64,000 bases of DNA from Methylumidiphilus sp963753955 (GCA_963753955.1 CAVWEM010000005.1:124001-188000), one strand, 5' to 3'; shown: positions 15,685-26,098, numbered from the stretch's first letter. Translations and numbers: made by a program. The notes: generated by a model from the sequence alone, not told the origin.

Positions 15685-17769
15685 ATGATAAAGCCACCCT
15701 TTGCCTATGCCGCCGGCTCGCCCATGCCTCATGGCGTTTATTTTCAACAAAGCGGAATCAACTTCACGCTGTTTAGCCGCCACGCCACCAAGGTGTCATT
15801 GCTGCTGTTTGAAAATCCAATAGATTCAAAACCTTGCCAAACCATTGAGCTGGATCCCCAGCATCATCGCACGGGCGACATTTGGCATGTCTGTGTGCGG
15901 GGGGCGGAGCGCGGCCAAGCCTACGCGTTTCTGGTTGACGGCCCGCGTACGCACGAACAGGGGCATCGTTTCTGTCCCAATGCCATGTTAGTGGATCCTT
16001 ACGCCACCGCTCTCGCCAGCCCGCAACCCTGGAACTTTTGCCACTGTTGCTCACCTGAAGACGCCCACCCTTCCCATGGCTTGCAAGACATGGCCAAGGG
16101 GCTGGCTATCCACAACGGCTACGATTGGGAAGACGACCGTTCGCTGAAGCGGCATTGGCCGGAATTGGTCATCTATGAGACCCATGTGCGGGGCTTGACC
16201 ATTCATCCATCCTCCGCCACCGCCTCTCCTGGAACGTTTCTAGGGCTGATCGAGAAAATTCCCTATCTTCAAGAACTTGGCGTCAATGCCATCGAACTGA
16301 TGCCCCTGCAAGAGTTCAATCCCCATGAATTGACCGTAATAAATCCCTTCACCGGAGAGCGGCTGGTCAATTATTGGGGATACAGCACCGTCGCATTTTT
16401 CGCGCCTCATGAAGGCTTCGGCAGCCGTAGCTACCCCGGTTGCCAGGTCGATGAATTCAAGACCCTCGTCAAGGCTCTGCACAAGGCCGGTATCGAAGTG
16501 TTGTTGGATGTGGTGTTCAACCACACGGCCGAGGGTGACGAGATCGGCCCGACGCTCAATTTCCGTGGCTTGGACAACAGCATTTACTACTTGCTGGAAG
16601 AGGACAAGCGGCGCTACAAGAACTATTCAGGTTGCGGCAACACGCTCAATTGCAACCATCCGGTAGTGCGCAATTTCATCCTCGACTGCCTGCGTTACTG
16701 GGTAACGGAAATGCATGTGGATGGCTTCCGCTTCGACCTGGCCTCCATCTTGGGCCGTGACCGTAGCGGCCACCTCATCCCCAATCCGCCCCTGTTGGAG
16801 CAAATCGCCGAAGATCCCATCTTACACGATGTGAAGCTGATCGCCGAGGCTTGGGATGCCGGCGGAGCCTACCAGGTGGGCCTTTTCCCGGGGGAGCGCT
16901 GGTCGGAGTGGAACGGACAATACCGCGACGATGTGCGCCGCTTCTGGCGCGGCGACCCCGCCATGGCCGGGGCCTTGGCCAGCCGCTTGTGCGGCAGCGC
17001 CGACCTGTACGACCACAGCGGCAAGGCACCCGTCAACAGCATCAATTTCGTCACCTGCCACGACGGTTTCACCCTGAACGACCTGGTCAGTTACCAACAC
17101 AAGCACAACTTGGCCAATGGCGAGGAAAACCGCGACGGCACAGACGGCAATTTCAGCGCCAATTATGGATACGAAGGGCCGACGGAAGATTCTGGCATCA
17201 ACCATGTCCGGCTCAAGCAACGGAAGAACATGCTGGCGACCTTGTTCCTTTCGCGGGGAATCCCCATGCTGCTGGGCGGGGACGAGTTTGGCCGCACCCA
17301 GCAGGGCAACAACAACGCCTATTGCCAGGACAACGAAATTTCCTGGTTCGACTGGACTTTGCTTGAAAAAAACCGCGAACTGTTCAAATTCGTCAAGGGC
17401 ATGATCGCCTTCCGCAAGCGCAACCGGGTGTTGTCACTGGAGCAATTTTACCGCCCGGATGAAATCGACTGGTTCGGCCCAAACGGGCAGAAGCCCAATT
17501 GGCAACAGGAATCCTGCCTGGGTTGCCATATCCTAAGGGGTAGGGACGGTGAGCCAGGGCTTTGCTTGCTGTTCAATCCGGCCACGCATCCTGTCGATTT
17601 CGTCTTGCCGAAATTGCCGGATGGCGAACTATGGCGCAAAGCCATAGATACCCATGCCCCCACCGGAGAAGATATCCGGGCCGAGGGCTGGGAACCCGCC
17701 CTCGAAGGCTATGTCTCCCTGCCAGTCATGGAGCGTTCCCTGGTCGTCTTGAAGGTGGGGAAGCGCTAA
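15685..17769 (+). CDS. glgX: Glycogen debranching enzyme GlgX
   Basis: A 694-residue GH13 isoamylase-type enzyme that cuts alpha-1,6 branches in glycogen. The N-terminal CBM48-like domain (PMPHGVYFQQSGINFTLFSR) is followed by the (beta/alpha)8 barrel. Conserved regions are DVVFNHTAEGD, GFRFDLA (nucleophile Asp about residue 351), LIAEAWDAGG (acid/base Glu about 387) and CHDGFTLND (about 458). The length is normal for the family. It is followed seven bases later by lplT. Glycogen turnover is common in type I methanotrophs, and the GH57 enzyme at 60321-61493 may act on related polymers. Confidence 0.94.
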   Translation: MIKPPFAYAAGSPMPHGVYFQQSGINFTLFSRHATKVSLLLFENPIDSKPCQTIELDPQHHRTGDIWHVCVRGAERGQAYAFLVDGPRTHEQGHRFCPNAMLVDPYATALASPQPWNFCHCCSPEDAHPSHGLQDMAKGLAIHNGYDWEDDRSLKRHWPELVIYETHVRGLTIHPSSATASPGTFLGLIEKIPYLQELGVNAIELMPLQEFNPHELTVINPFTGERLVNYWGYSTVAFFAPHEGFGSRSYPGCQVDEFKTLVKALHKAGIEVLLDVVFNHTAEGDEIGPTLNFRGLDNSIYYLLEEDKRRYKNYSGCGNTLNCNHPVVRNFILDCLRYWVTEMHVDGFRFDLASILGRDRSGHLIPNPPLLEQIAEDPILHDVKLIAEAWDAGGAYQVGLFPGERWSEWNGQYRDDVRRFWRGDPAMAGALASRLCGSADLYDHSGKAPVNSINFVTCHDGFTLNDLVSYQHKHNLANGEENRDGTDGNFSANYGYEGPTEDSGINHVRLKQRKNMLATLFLSRGIPMLLGGDEFGRTQQGNNNAYCQDNEISWFDWTLLEKNRELFKFVKGMIAFRKRNRVLSLEQFYRPDEIDWFGPNGQKPNWQQESCLGCHILRGRDGEPGLCLLFNPATHPVDFVLPKLPDGELWRKAIDTHAPTGEDIRAEGWEPALEGYVSLPVMERSLVVLKVGKR

Positions 17770-17776
17770 AACCCCG

Positions 17777-18952
17777 ATGCCCAAACACGCCCTTCCTGCC
17801 GTCCTCGCCGCCCAATTCTTCTCCGCCCTGGCTGACAATGCCTTGTTGTTTGTCGCCATAGCGCTGGTGCGGGCGGAGCGACGCCCGGAGGAATGGGTGC
17901 CGCTGTTGCAGGAGTTTTTTGTGCTGGCCTTTGTGATTTTGGCTCCTTTCGCCGGGCCGTTCGCCGATGCCCTGCCTAAAGGCCCGGTGATGCTGCTGGC
18001 CAACGGACTGAAATTCATCGGCGCGGGGGCGATGCTGGCGGGGCTGCATCCGCTGTTGGCTTATGGCATGGTCGGGGTGGGCGCGGCGGCTTATTCGCCG
18101 GCCAAATACGGCATCCTCTCCGAATTGGTGGGGCCGGAACAACTGGTGAAAGCCAACAGCCTGATGGAAGGCTCCACTATCGTCGCCATTCTGCTGGGTG
18201 TTGGCACCGGCGGCTGGTTGGCGGACCACTCCATTCCTATTGCGCTGTGGAGCGTGGCCGGCTGTTACTGCGCAGCCATGCTGGCGAACCTACTGATCCC
18301 GCAATTGCCTGCGGCCCATCCCGACGGACATTTCCAGCCTTGGGCGATGATCGTGGATTTTTTCCGCACCACCTGGGCTTTGGCGAAAGACCGGGATGTG
18401 CGTTTCTCCTTGTCCTGCACCAGCCTGTTCTGGGGTACCGGAGCGACCTTGCGACTGTTGCTGGTGGCATGGGTTCCTCTGGCCTTGGGGGTAAACGATG
18501 CCTCGACCCCCGCCAACCTCAACGGTGCGGTGGCGGTCGGCATTGCCCTAGGCGCGGGGCTGGCCTCGGTCTGGATCAAGCTGGAAACGGTGAACCGGGC
18601 GCTGATCCCCGGCTTGCTGTTGGGGCCGGTCATTATGCTGCTTACCCAGATGCATGGGCTGGCGGAGTCCGCTGTCTTGTTGGCTGCGGTTGGCCTGTGC
18701 GGTGGAATGTTCGTGGTGCCGCTGAATGCCTTGTTGCAGGAGCGAGGCCATGAGACCGTGGGCGCAGGCCATGCCGTGGCCATCCAGAATCTGTTCGAGA
18801 ACCTCGCCATGCTGGGGATGATCGGGCTTTACACCCTGACCATCAAGCTGGGGATGGATGCGATCCAAGTTGGGCTTGGTTTTGGCGGGCTAGTTTTGGC
18901 CGGGTTGGTGCCGATTGCTTTATCGAGGATAAGGCCAACCAGCAAGCTGTGA
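17777..18952 (+). CDS. lplT: Lysophospholipid transporter LplT (MFS)
   Basis: A 391-residue, 12-helix major-facilitator protein. The N-terminus (LPAVLAAQFFSALADNALLF) and the stretch GPFADALPKGPVML, then SPAKYGILSELVGPEQLVKA, are characteristic of LplT, which flips lysophosphatidylethanolamine back into the inner membrane for re-acylation. The partner acyltransferase Aas is not adjacent. It starts seven bases after glgX and is probably co-transcribed with it, although no functional link is evident. The 250 bases after its stop show no gene; only the strong GGGAGGA ribosome site of the next gene stands out. Confidence 0.9.
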   Translation: MPKHALPAVLAAQFFSALADNALLFVAIALVRAERRPEEWVPLLQEFFVLAFVILAPFAGPFADALPKGPVMLLANGLKFIGAGAMLAGLHPLLAYGMVGVGAAAYSPAKYGILSELVGPEQLVKANSLMEGSTIVAILLGVGTGGWLADHSIPIALWSVAGCYCAAMLANLLIPQLPAAHPDGHFQPWAMIVDFFRTTWALAKDRDVRFSLSCTSLFWGTGATLRLLLVAWVPLALGVNDASTPANLNGAVAVGIALGAGLASVWIKLETVNRALIPGLLLGPVIMLLTQMHGLAESAVLLAAVGLCGGMFVVPLNALLQERGHETVGAGHAVAIQNLFENLAMLGMIGLYTLTIKLGMDAIQVGLGFGGLVLAGLVPIALSRIRPTSKL

Positions 18953-19202
18953 AGACCGCACGATTCACAAGCTGATTGTGGAAGTCGCTTTTTGGTGCGC
19001 TCCTATCCGGCTTGGTGCGCGATTGGGCGGGCCGCTGGCTTGTGGGTTGGTTCTGTTAGCGTCCGCGCTGTTTTCAATCTCCAAACATTCCAGATGTGTC
19101 GCTGGCTTGGTATTTGCTGCGCATTCGGTCAACACCAGCCCCGCGCCGAGCGGGCTCGCTTTCACTTAACCCATCTGTCCGCCTGAGTGCGGGAGGAATA
19201 AC

Positions 19203-22200
19203 ATGGCTATCCGCGTGGCTATCCGCCATCAAACCGTTTACCGCTACGACAAACCCGTCATTTTCTCTCCCCATGTGTTCCGGCTGCGTCCTGCCGCCCA
19301 TAGCCGGACGGCGATCCACGCTTACTCGATCAAGATCGCGCCGGAAAAGCAGTTCATCAATTGGCAGCAAGATCCCTTTGGCAATTATCTGGCGCGGGTG
19401 GTGTTCACTGAGCCGGCCAGCGAGTTGAGCATCGACGTGGAATTGATCGCCGAAATGACGGTCATCAATCCCTTTGATTTCTTCGTCGAGGAATATGCCG
19501 AACTATTCCCATTTGAATATGACGCCCAGCTTAGGCAGGAGCTTGTCCCTTATTTGGAATTGCGCGAGAACGGGCCCTTGCTGAAAGGCTGGCTGGCCCT
19601 GGTCGATAGCACCCAGCGCAATCCGGTGGATTTCCTGGTCGATATCAACCGCCGCCTGCATGAGGACATCGCCTATTCCATTCGCATGGAACCCGGTGTG
19701 CAGACTTGCGAAGAGACCTTGGAAAAAGCGCTGGGTTCTTGCCGCGACAGCGCCTGGCTGCTGGTGCAGATCCTGCGGCATTTGGGGCTGGCGGCCCGCT
19801 TCGTGTCCGGTTATCTGATCCAGCTCACGGCGGACGTGAAGTCACTGGACGGCCCTTCCGGCCCCGAGGCGGATTTCACCGACCTTCATGCCTGGGCCGA
19901 GGTTTACATTCCAGGAGCTGGGTGGATCGGCCTCGACCCGACTTCCGGGCTGTTCGCCGGCGAAGGCCATATTCCCTTGGCCTGCACACCCGATCCGGTC
20001 AGCGCCGCGCCGATTACCGGCGGTTTCATTGGCGATGCCGAATGTGAATTCAGCTTCGAAAACAAAGTCAGCCGCATCCACGAAGACCCGCGTGTCACCA
20101 AGCCCTACAGCGAGTCGCAATGGCAGGCCATCGAGACCTTGGGCCACGATGTGGACAAGGTTTTGCAAGAAAACGATGTGCGCCTGACCATGGGCGGCGA
20201 GCCGACTTTTGTGTCCATCGATGATATGGAGTCGGCGCAATGGAACACCGCCGCCGATGGGCCGCACAAGCGCGAACGGGCCGGCGTGTTGGTGCGCAGG
20301 CTGCAAGAACGCTTCGGCAAAGGCGGCATCAGGCATTACGGCCAAGGCAAGTGGTATCCGGGCGAACCCTTGCCGCGCTGGCTGATGGCGACTTATTGGC
20401 GCGCCGACGGCGTGCCGGTGTGGCGCAATCAAAAGCTGTTGGCGGACGAGACGGCGGATTATGGCGTGACCATCGATCACGCGGACGAGCTGGCCCGGAA
20501 AATCGCCGAGCGGCTGAAGGTCCATCCGGGGCATGTGTTGCCGGGCTACGAAGATGCTTTCTACTATCTATGGAAAGAGGGTGCGCTGCCGGAAAACGTC
20601 GATCCCTTGGCGGCTGATTTGAAAGATCCACTGGAACGCCGCCGCCTCGCCCGTTTGCTGGATCGTGGCCTAAACCAGCCGGCCGGTTATGCCTTGCCAA
20701 TTGGCTGGAGCTATGGGGCGGAAGCTTGGCAAAGCAGCCTGTGGAGTTTCAGGCGGGAGGAAATGTTCCTGATTCCGGGCGATTCGCCCATGGGTTTGCG
20801 CCTGCCCACGGATTCCTTGCCGTGGAGCAAGACCCGCGAATTCCATCAAGAGCGCAGCCTGTTCGAGGAACTCAAACCTCCCTTGGCTGATTCCTACGGC
20901 GAGGTGGCGCGGCGCTTCAGTTATCGGGTTGACGGGCCGGATCTCCACCCGGAGGTGCATCAGCAGGAATTTGGCGACGACCGCCGCTCCGGTTCGGAAC
21001 TGATCCACACGGCCCTGTGCGTGGAGCCACGCGAGGGCCGGATGTATGTGTTCCTTCCTCCGTTGACCAACCTCGAACATTACTTGAGTTTGGTTGCGGC
21101 CATCGAAGGCGCCGCCGACGAGCTGGGCATTCCGGTGGTGTTGGAAGGTTACGAGCCGCCGCGTGACCCGCGTCTGATGCGTCTGTTGGTGACGCCCGAT
21201 CCCGGCGTGATCGAGGTCAACATCCATCCGTCCAGTTCTTGGGATGAGTTGGTGGACAAGACCGTCGCCCTTTATGAAGAGGCGCACCAATCCCGGTTAG
21301 GCACGGAAAAATTCCTGTTGGACGGCAGACACACTGGCACCGGCGGCGGCAATCATGTCACCTTGGGCGGCGCGACGCCGACGGACAGCCCATTGCTGCG
21401 CCGACCTGATTTGTTGCGCAGCTTGATTACCTACTGGCAGCACCATCCGGCTTTGTCTTACTTGTTCTCCGGCATGTTCGTCGGCCCGACCAGCCAAGCG
21501 CCACGGGTGGACGAGGGCCGCGACGAGTTGCTATACGAGCTGGAAATCGCCTTCAGCCAGACCCCCAAGGGTGAGACTCCCGCGCCGTGGCTGGTGGATA
21601 GGCTTCTGCGCAATCTGCTGATTGACGTGACCGGCAATACCCACCGTGCAGAGTTTTGCATCGACAAGCTGTATTCGCCGGACAGCGCAACCGGACGTTT
21701 AGGCTTGTTGGAATTGCGGGCATTCGAGATGCCGCCCCACGCGCATATGAGCCTGATGCAGATGCTCTTATTACGCACCTTGGTCGCCTGGTTCTGGAAC
21801 CAGCCCTACGAGCATAAGCTGGTGCGTTGGGGCACGGAACTGCACGACCGGTTCATGCTGCCGCATTACGTCGAGGCCGACATGGCCGAGGTGGTCGAGG
21901 ATCTTAATCGCGCCGGTTTTGCCTTCCGCAAGGAATGGATAGCGCCGTTCACGGAATTCCGTTTTCCCCATTACGGCAGGGTACGCGCCCAGAACATCGA
22001 CATGGAACTGCGTTTCGCCATCGAACCGTGGAATGTGCTGGGCGAGGAGACGACCTCCTTTGGCACCGCCCGCTATGTTGATTCTTCGGTGGAGCGGATT
22101 CAAGTGAGATTGGATGGCATGACCGAATCCCGCTATGCCGTCGCCTGCAATGGCCGCCGTGTCCCGTTGCGCAACACCGGCAAGCGCGGCGAATTTATCG

Positions 22201-22523
22201 GTGGTGTGCGCTATCGCGCCTGGCAGCCGCCTTCGGCCCTGCATCCCAACATCCGCGTCCACGCGCCCTTGGTGTTTGACATCATTGATTTATGGAATGA
22301 CCGTTCCATCGGCGGCTGCACCTATTACGTCAGCCATCCCGGCGGGCGCAATTATGACACCTTCCCGGTGAATGCTTATGAAGCCGAGGCCAGAAGGGTA
22401 GGGCGGTTCTGGGATTTCGGCCACACGCCAGGGACGATGAAAGCCGAGTTGATTTTGGCGGATGAGGGATATAGCCAGGAGCATCCGTATACTTTGGATT
22501 TGCGGAGGGCGGCGGGGTTGTGA
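19203..22523 (+). CDS. Transglutaminase-like protein with DUF2126 domain
   Basis: A 1106-residue protein. Residues 1-280 are a bacterial transglutaminase N-domain plus transglutaminase-like cysteine-protease fold, with the triad Cys at GSCRDSAWLL (about 180), His at DLHAWAEVYI (about 228) and Asp at GLDPTSGLFA (about 244). The long C-terminal part (about 300-1100) is DUF2126, including MGGEPTFVSIDDME and WHHTGTGGGNH-like metal/nucleotide-binding motifs (GRHTGTGGGNHVTLGG). Such fusions usually lie beside alpha-E and ATP-grasp genes of a peptide-modifying cluster, but no such neighbours are present here. The biochemical role is unknown, and an amide-ligase or protease function is inferred from the fold only. 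GGGAGGA precedes the ATG. Confidence 0.88.
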   Translation: MAIRVAIRHQTVYRYDKPVIFSPHVFRLRPAAHSRTAIHAYSIKIAPEKQFINWQQDPFGNYLARVVFTEPASELSIDVELIAEMTVINPFDFFVEEYAELFPFEYDAQLRQELVPYLELRENGPLLKGWLALVDSTQRNPVDFLVDINRRLHEDIAYSIRMEPGVQTCEETLEKALGSCRDSAWLLVQILRHLGLAARFVSGYLIQLTADVKSLDGPSGPEADFTDLHAWAEVYIPGAGWIGLDPTSGLFAGEGHIPLACTPDPVSAAPITGGFIGDAECEFSFENKVSRIHEDPRVTKPYSESQWQAIETLGHDVDKVLQENDVRLTMGGEPTFVSIDDMESAQWNTAADGPHKRERAGVLVRRLQERFGKGGIRHYGQGKWYPGEPLPRWLMATYWRADGVPVWRNQKLLADETADYGVTIDHADELARKIAERLKVHPGHVLPGYEDAFYYLWKEGALPENVDPLAADLKDPLERRRLARLLDRGLNQPAGYALPIGWSYGAEAWQSSLWSFRREEMFLIPGDSPMGLRLPTDSLPWSKTREFHQERSLFEELKPPLADSYGEVARRFSYRVDGPDLHPEVHQQEFGDDRRSGSELIHTALCVEPREGRMYVFLPPLTNLEHYLSLVAAIEGAADELGIPVVLEGYEPPRDPRLMRLLVTPDPGVIEVNIHPSSSWDELVDKTVALYEEAHQSRLGTEKFLLDGRHTGTGGGNHVTLGGATPTDSPLLRRPDLLRSLITYWQHHPALSYLFSGMFVGPTSQAPRVDEGRDELLYELEIAFSQTPKGETPAPWLVDRLLRNLLIDVTGNTHRAEFCIDKLYSPDSATGRLGLLELRAFEMPPHAHMSLMQMLLLRTLVAWFWNQPYEHKLVRWGTELHDRFMLPHYVEADMAEVVEDLNRAGFAFRKEWIAPFTEFRFPHYGRVRAQNIDMELRFAIEPWNVLGEETTSFGTARYVDSSVERIQVRLDGMTESRYAVACNGRRVPLRNTGKRGEFIGGVRYRAWQPPSALHPNIRVHAPLVFDIIDLWNDRSIGGCTYYVSHPGGRNYDTFPVNAYEAEARRVGRFWDFGHTPGTMKAELILADEGYSQEHPYTLDLRRAAGL

Positions 22524-22536
22524 TGGGTCTTGATGT

Positions 22537-22577
22537 TTAGCTCCCCTCTTCCTGCGGGAGAGGGGTTGGGGTGAGGG
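22537..22577. repeat. Palindromic repeat, family B
   Basis: CTCCCCTCTTCCTGCGGGAG followed by GGGGTTGGGGTGAGGG, just after the transglutaminase-like gene. Related to 7192-7257. Confidence 0.55.
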
Positions 22578-22683
22578 CTTTTTTAAACGGATATCGCCTG
22601 CTGGCAACTTAACGAAGCCTCTTTCAGGTATTCGAACTGGATGTTCCGGCGAATTTCAAGCCGAAAGCCTATTAGGCATAGCT

Positions 22684-22715
22684 GTCGGGCGACAAAAAGA
22701 CGTTGCCCGACCTAC
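22684..22715. repeat. Palindromic repeat, family A (short form)
   Basis: GTCGGGCGACAAAAAGACGT continues into TGCCCGACCTAC. The internal CAACAAAAAGACGTTG-type core recurs at 30845-30864 and 47646-47663. It marks the left border of the envelope-hydrolase island. Confidence 0.6.
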
Positions 22716-22765
22716 TAACTAATACTGGCTTTTCTCCGAACACAAAGGCGAGTAGGCGTGTGGCC

Positions 22766-23503
22766 TCAATCAGATTTGATATCCGCATGTATTGTACTTA
22801 ACAAGCGCTGGTCACGTAAAATGCCCCGTCTTTCACGGCGGCTACCGACCGGTGGGCGCGAACGATGGTTGATCGTCTCGGCCGTTAACTGCTTCCATCC
22901 TGAGCCAGAGGAAATATCGTAAATACCAATATACCCATCTTTTAATAACTGGAATGGTTCGGTGATTTTCTTGGCATAATCGAATTGGGTGCCGTGCGGT
23001 TTCCAAAATGACTCAAACCAACTGGGATACACAAAATCAGAAAGCAGTGTATCGCCGATTTTGTAGCCTAAAATATCGGCTTCGCAGGCATCGCATACTT
23101 CATAGGCATACAGCCTGCCGCCATGGCTGGATTCGTCGAAAACCGTCAAGTTAATTGTCGGGTCGGCCAACATTTCCAGTAGCTCATGGCTGGCTGTCAC
23201 GCTCCACGCATCGCCATATTTCAAATCAGTTTTTGCGAATATTTTTCCAATCGGCAATCCGTTACTCGTCAGGTCATGATAACCCAGCGCACCAGCTTGG
23301 TCTGAATCATCTAATATAGCCAGCTACCATTCATTAGCAGCAGGGTGTTGTCCATGCGGGACGACCCGTAAATCTGCATTTATACCCCATATTGGCGCGA
23401 AATCCCTCATTACTTGTGTTTGCAATGCCGCTACGGTTTTGACCACATCGGCATCGTTAACAACGGTGCTTTGGTTGATCACTGCAATTTTAATATTAGT
23501 CAT
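22766..23503 (-). pseudogene. Metallopeptidase-like protein, interrupted by an amber stop
   Basis: Reading from ATG 23503 gives MTNIKIAVINQSTVVNDADV and so on up to NEW, then TAG, then LAILDDSDQAGALGYHDL in the same frame to the stop at 22766, about 245 codons in all. TGG to TAG is the simplest change. The second half has TASHELLEMLADP, an HE-containing helix suggestive of a zinc peptidase, and the Cys-rich AYEVCDACEAD. It resembles uncharacterised bacterial proteins of the same length; the peptidase role is inferred. The tail is basic (RRERRG). It is the most downstream gene of the minus-strand island. No signal peptide is visible. Confidence 0.65.
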
Positions 23504-23654
23504 GGTAAATACTCCTGTTGAATAACCGGATAAAGGTTTTATGGAAAAAGCTGTTGGATGAAATAAAACCCGAATCTCACTATCACGGAATGACTTGATT
23601 TGTTGGGTTATGACAGAGCAACAATCCAGCCTATGTTAGTACTCGGGTAGATAA

Positions 23655-24611
23655 TTATCCAATCGCTTGATGTAAAGCCAAGTTTAATTTGTCCGCCAAC
23701 AAACTGAACCCTTCAGATGTGGGATGTAATTCATTAGCCCAAAGTCCAATGTCATTTCCCAATGTGCCTCGTAAGTCCACATAATGAACATTTTGATACT
23801 GAGCAGCGAGGCCAGATAGCATAGCATTAAAACTTTCTACAAAGCCCCTGACTATCGTACGCCTGATATCCAAATCAGCTTGAGTAATATAAGGGTAGTT
23901 CTTTTTGTTGAATGATTCATGGAACCAAGGGCCTACAAGATTGAACCAAGTAAATCCACGCCCGTCGGGCCAAGGATAATCATAGCCATGAATAAAAATA
24001 TGCAAATCATTGATCTGAAGTGTATTTGCGTGGGCTAAGATAACATCTATCAAGTGTTTGTATGCATTCTGAAATGTCTCGGCTACCGCGCCATTCGTCA
24101 CTTGCGTATTTGGATTATGGAGAATAGCGTCTTTGTTATTCAAAAAAGTAAAAAAATCAGGTCCCGCAATATCGTTACCACCGCCGGAGAGCAGCACGCC
24201 TTGCAATGGGTCTTTTTCAGTATGGATTCTTTCAATCAAGTTTAAAAGCTCAGTGATGCGCGACACATCACTGGACTGGGGGATGCCAAATAAATTTTTA
24301 GGCACTAGTCCATAGACGATATCATTCAATGTCGCCCCGGCTACCGCAATATTTTCAATTTTATGGTCATGACGATCACGCAGATAATTAATCAAATCAT
24401 GCCCCGGATAATCGAACCAAGAATCGCCTTGGGCCACAAGAGTATAGGTTTTAGCTTCAATAATCCCATTGTCTAGTAAAAGCGGATGAATATCAATTAA
24501 AGGCTCTATTGGTTGCCGTCCTCTAGCGCGAGCTTGATGCAAAGCATCCAAAGTTTCTTTGGAATTCGCGGTTTCTTGTGCTACTTTATTCAAAGTGTCT
24601 TGTATAGACAT
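23655..24611 (-). CDS. SGNH/GDSL-type hydrolase
   Basis: A 318-residue serine hydrolase. Block I is AQGDSWFDYPG (Ser64), block III is GGGNDIAG (Asn146), and the Asp/His pair is in ANELHPTSEGF near the C-terminus. These four blocks define the SGNH esterase/lipase fold. The start at ATG 24611 was chosen because TTGAGGAC lies just upstream; a longer in-frame extension exists but lacks a ribosome site. There is no signal peptide, which is unusual for envelope-acting SGNH enzymes. The substrate is unknown; lipid or acetylated glycan esters are possible. It belongs to the hydrolase island. Confidence 0.82.
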   Translation of the reverse strand: MSIQDTLNKVAQETANSKETLDALHQARARGRQPIEPLIDIHPLLLDNGIIEAKTYTLVAQGDSWFDYPGHDLINYLRDRHDHKIENIAVAGATLNDIVYGLVPKNLFGIPQSSDVSRITELLNLIERIHTEKDPLQGVLLSGGGNDIAGPDFFTFLNNKDAILHNPNTQVTNGAVAETFQNAYKHLIDVILAHANTLQINDLHIFIHGYDYPWPDGRGFTWFNLVGPWFHESFNKKNYPYITQADLDIRRTIVRGFVESFNAMLSGLAAQYQNVHYVDLRGTLGNDIGLWANELHPTSEGFSLLADKLNLALHQAIG

Positions 24612-24733
24612 GTTTTTGTCCTCAAGTGAAAAATAACTGTAAATAGTAATGAAAATTGACCCTAATTGCGTTGATTTGTTATCCCCAGTTGCCGCCACCA
24701 ATTGTGTTTTATCTTTAGGATACCAATAGTTCA

Positions 24734-24816
24734 GTAGGTCGGGCAACAGTTCCATCGTTGCCCGACAATCCAAGCCGAAATGTCGGGCGCAACGCAAAGA
24801 AATGCGCCCAATCTAC
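24734..24816. repeat. Palindromic repeat, family A
   Basis: Starts GTAGGTCGGGCAAC and ends GCGCCCAATCTAC, with a nested GTTGCCCGAC. It lies between the SGNH hydrolase and the four-helix membrane protein gene. Confidence 0.6.
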
Positions 24817-24828
24817 AAGGCTACAAGG

Positions 24829-25423
24829 CTAAATCGTTGGGGGATCGGGTGGATTATTGGATGCCGAAAAATTTCCTTTACCTTCAGTCGCTTTCAAGGC
24901 CAAGTAAGCGGAAGAACTGATGCCGAGCATCGCCAAGGTCTGCACCTCGAACGTAGGGAAAGTACCATTGTTGCTTAGAGTTTGGACTACAAATGCGCCG
25001 CCATAGATCAAGTTGAGAAATGCGGCTTGAAAGCGGTGTACGCTAAGTCCATTTTCATCCGACAAAATGTCGGCGAAAAAACCTTCGGAGGGAAAGCCAT
25101 CTTGATGGCGTTTGACATTGGCATCGCTAATTTGTTGGTTGTCGATGATTCGCCCAGCTGTAGTGGTAGCAAGGCTCATTCCTAGCAGAGCTAAAAAAGT
25201 TTCATTGAAAGGCCACAGAGTGCCAGTAAATCCATAACCGGCAATGAATGTGGCCAAAATTTAGAACAGTCCACCACCATAGTTGAACCCGAGAGAAGCT
25301 ATAGGGTTTGGAATCGGCTGTACTATCGTCACGTAATGCGTTTTTGTCCGTAAAAAATCTATAAGCGCATAACAAGAACAATAGTAGGGTGATAATAGCG
25401 AATATTTCTCTGAGCAATGTCAT
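24829..25423 (-). pseudogene. Four-helix membrane protein of unknown function, frameshifted
   Basis: The N-terminal part starts at ATG 25423 (MTLLREIFAIITLLLFLLCA, one helix) and runs to VQLWWWTVLNF. One base then breaks the frame at about 25257-25262, and the rest continues as ATFIAGYGFTGTLWPFNETF to the end at 24829. Together they make about 197 residues with four hydrophobic helices and a cytosolic DILSDENGLSVHRFQ loop. Both halves join naturally in homologous-looking order, so a recent frameshift is the best explanation. The function is unknown. Its position between hydrolase genes could suit a membrane partner. Confidence 0.6.
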
Positions 25424-25477
25424 GGGTTTTCTCCTGTTGTTATCAATGACTTGTCCACCGTAATAGAATAGCTCTAC

Positions 25478-26098
25478 TCATCCTACCCCCCATAACTTTC
25501 GTAAGTGGTCTAAATCGCCATTGAATTTATCGCGGTCACATGATCCAATGCCATCAACCTCATGAGGTTCAGGCCCTAAATTACCATCAGTGTATTGCCA
25601 CATTGTCCAAGTCTGCCATGTGGCGGGAACTACCGGAGTAGCACCATATTGTGCCAGCCAGAACCAGCAATTGGCGAGTACAGGGTCTTTATTGCTTCCC
25701 AGCAGTTGCTTGATGTAATGCCCTGAATAAAACCCAGGGAATCTGCCTATTTGTTCTTGCACATGGGTAACAAAGGCATGGGCTTCCAGCAAATCCATGC
25801 TTGGCCCGGTGGGATTAGGTTCAAAGTCCAATACCAATAAAGTATCCTTTTCTGGCTCGGCAACTGTGAGGAAATTTTCGGCTTGTTTTATCCCATCACT
25901 TCCTGTGGCGAAATGATAGGCACCCCATAATAGTCCTGCGTCGAGCGCCGCTTTGCGATGGGCATCGTAAGTCTTGTCCAAGTCCGATTGGCCTTGCGTG
26001 GCTTTATGGATTACACCGACAATGCCCGCCGCTTTGGCTTTTGCGAAATCCACATTGCCATTGTGGTGGGAGAGATCAACAACAACGTTAATAGTCAT
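25478..26098 (-). CDS. GH25 muramidase (lysozyme)
   Basis: A 206-residue enzyme consisting only of a GH25 barrel. Catalytic residues are recognisable: Asp8 in VVDLSHHNG, and Asp91/Glu93 in LVLDFEPNP. Other typical strands are GVIHKATQG, WGAYHFATG, FPGFYSGHYI and TWTMWQYTDG. GH25 enzymes cut the beta-1,4 bond between N-acetylmuramic acid and N-acetylglucosamine. No signal peptide or cell-wall-binding module is present, as in phage endolysins that exit through a holin. It is one of the intact genes of the island. Confidence 0.9.
   Translation of the reverse strand: MTINVVVDLSHHNGNVDFAKAKAAGIVGVIHKATQGQSDLDKTYDAHRKAALDAGLLWGAYHFATGSDGIKQAENFLTVAEPEKDTLLVLDFEPNPTGPSMDLLEAHAFVTHVQEQIGRFPGFYSGHYIKQLLGSNKDPVLANCWFWLAQYGATPVVPATWQTWTMWQYTDGNLGPEPHEVDGIGSCDRDKFNGDLDHLRKLWGVG

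Noticed and set aside
23257..23503. Stop-codon readthrough or pyrrolysine insertion at the TAG in the metallopeptidase-like gene
   Set aside because: No pyl genes or readthrough context are visible, neighbouring genes are also broken, and a TGG-to-TAG mutation is the simpler explanation.
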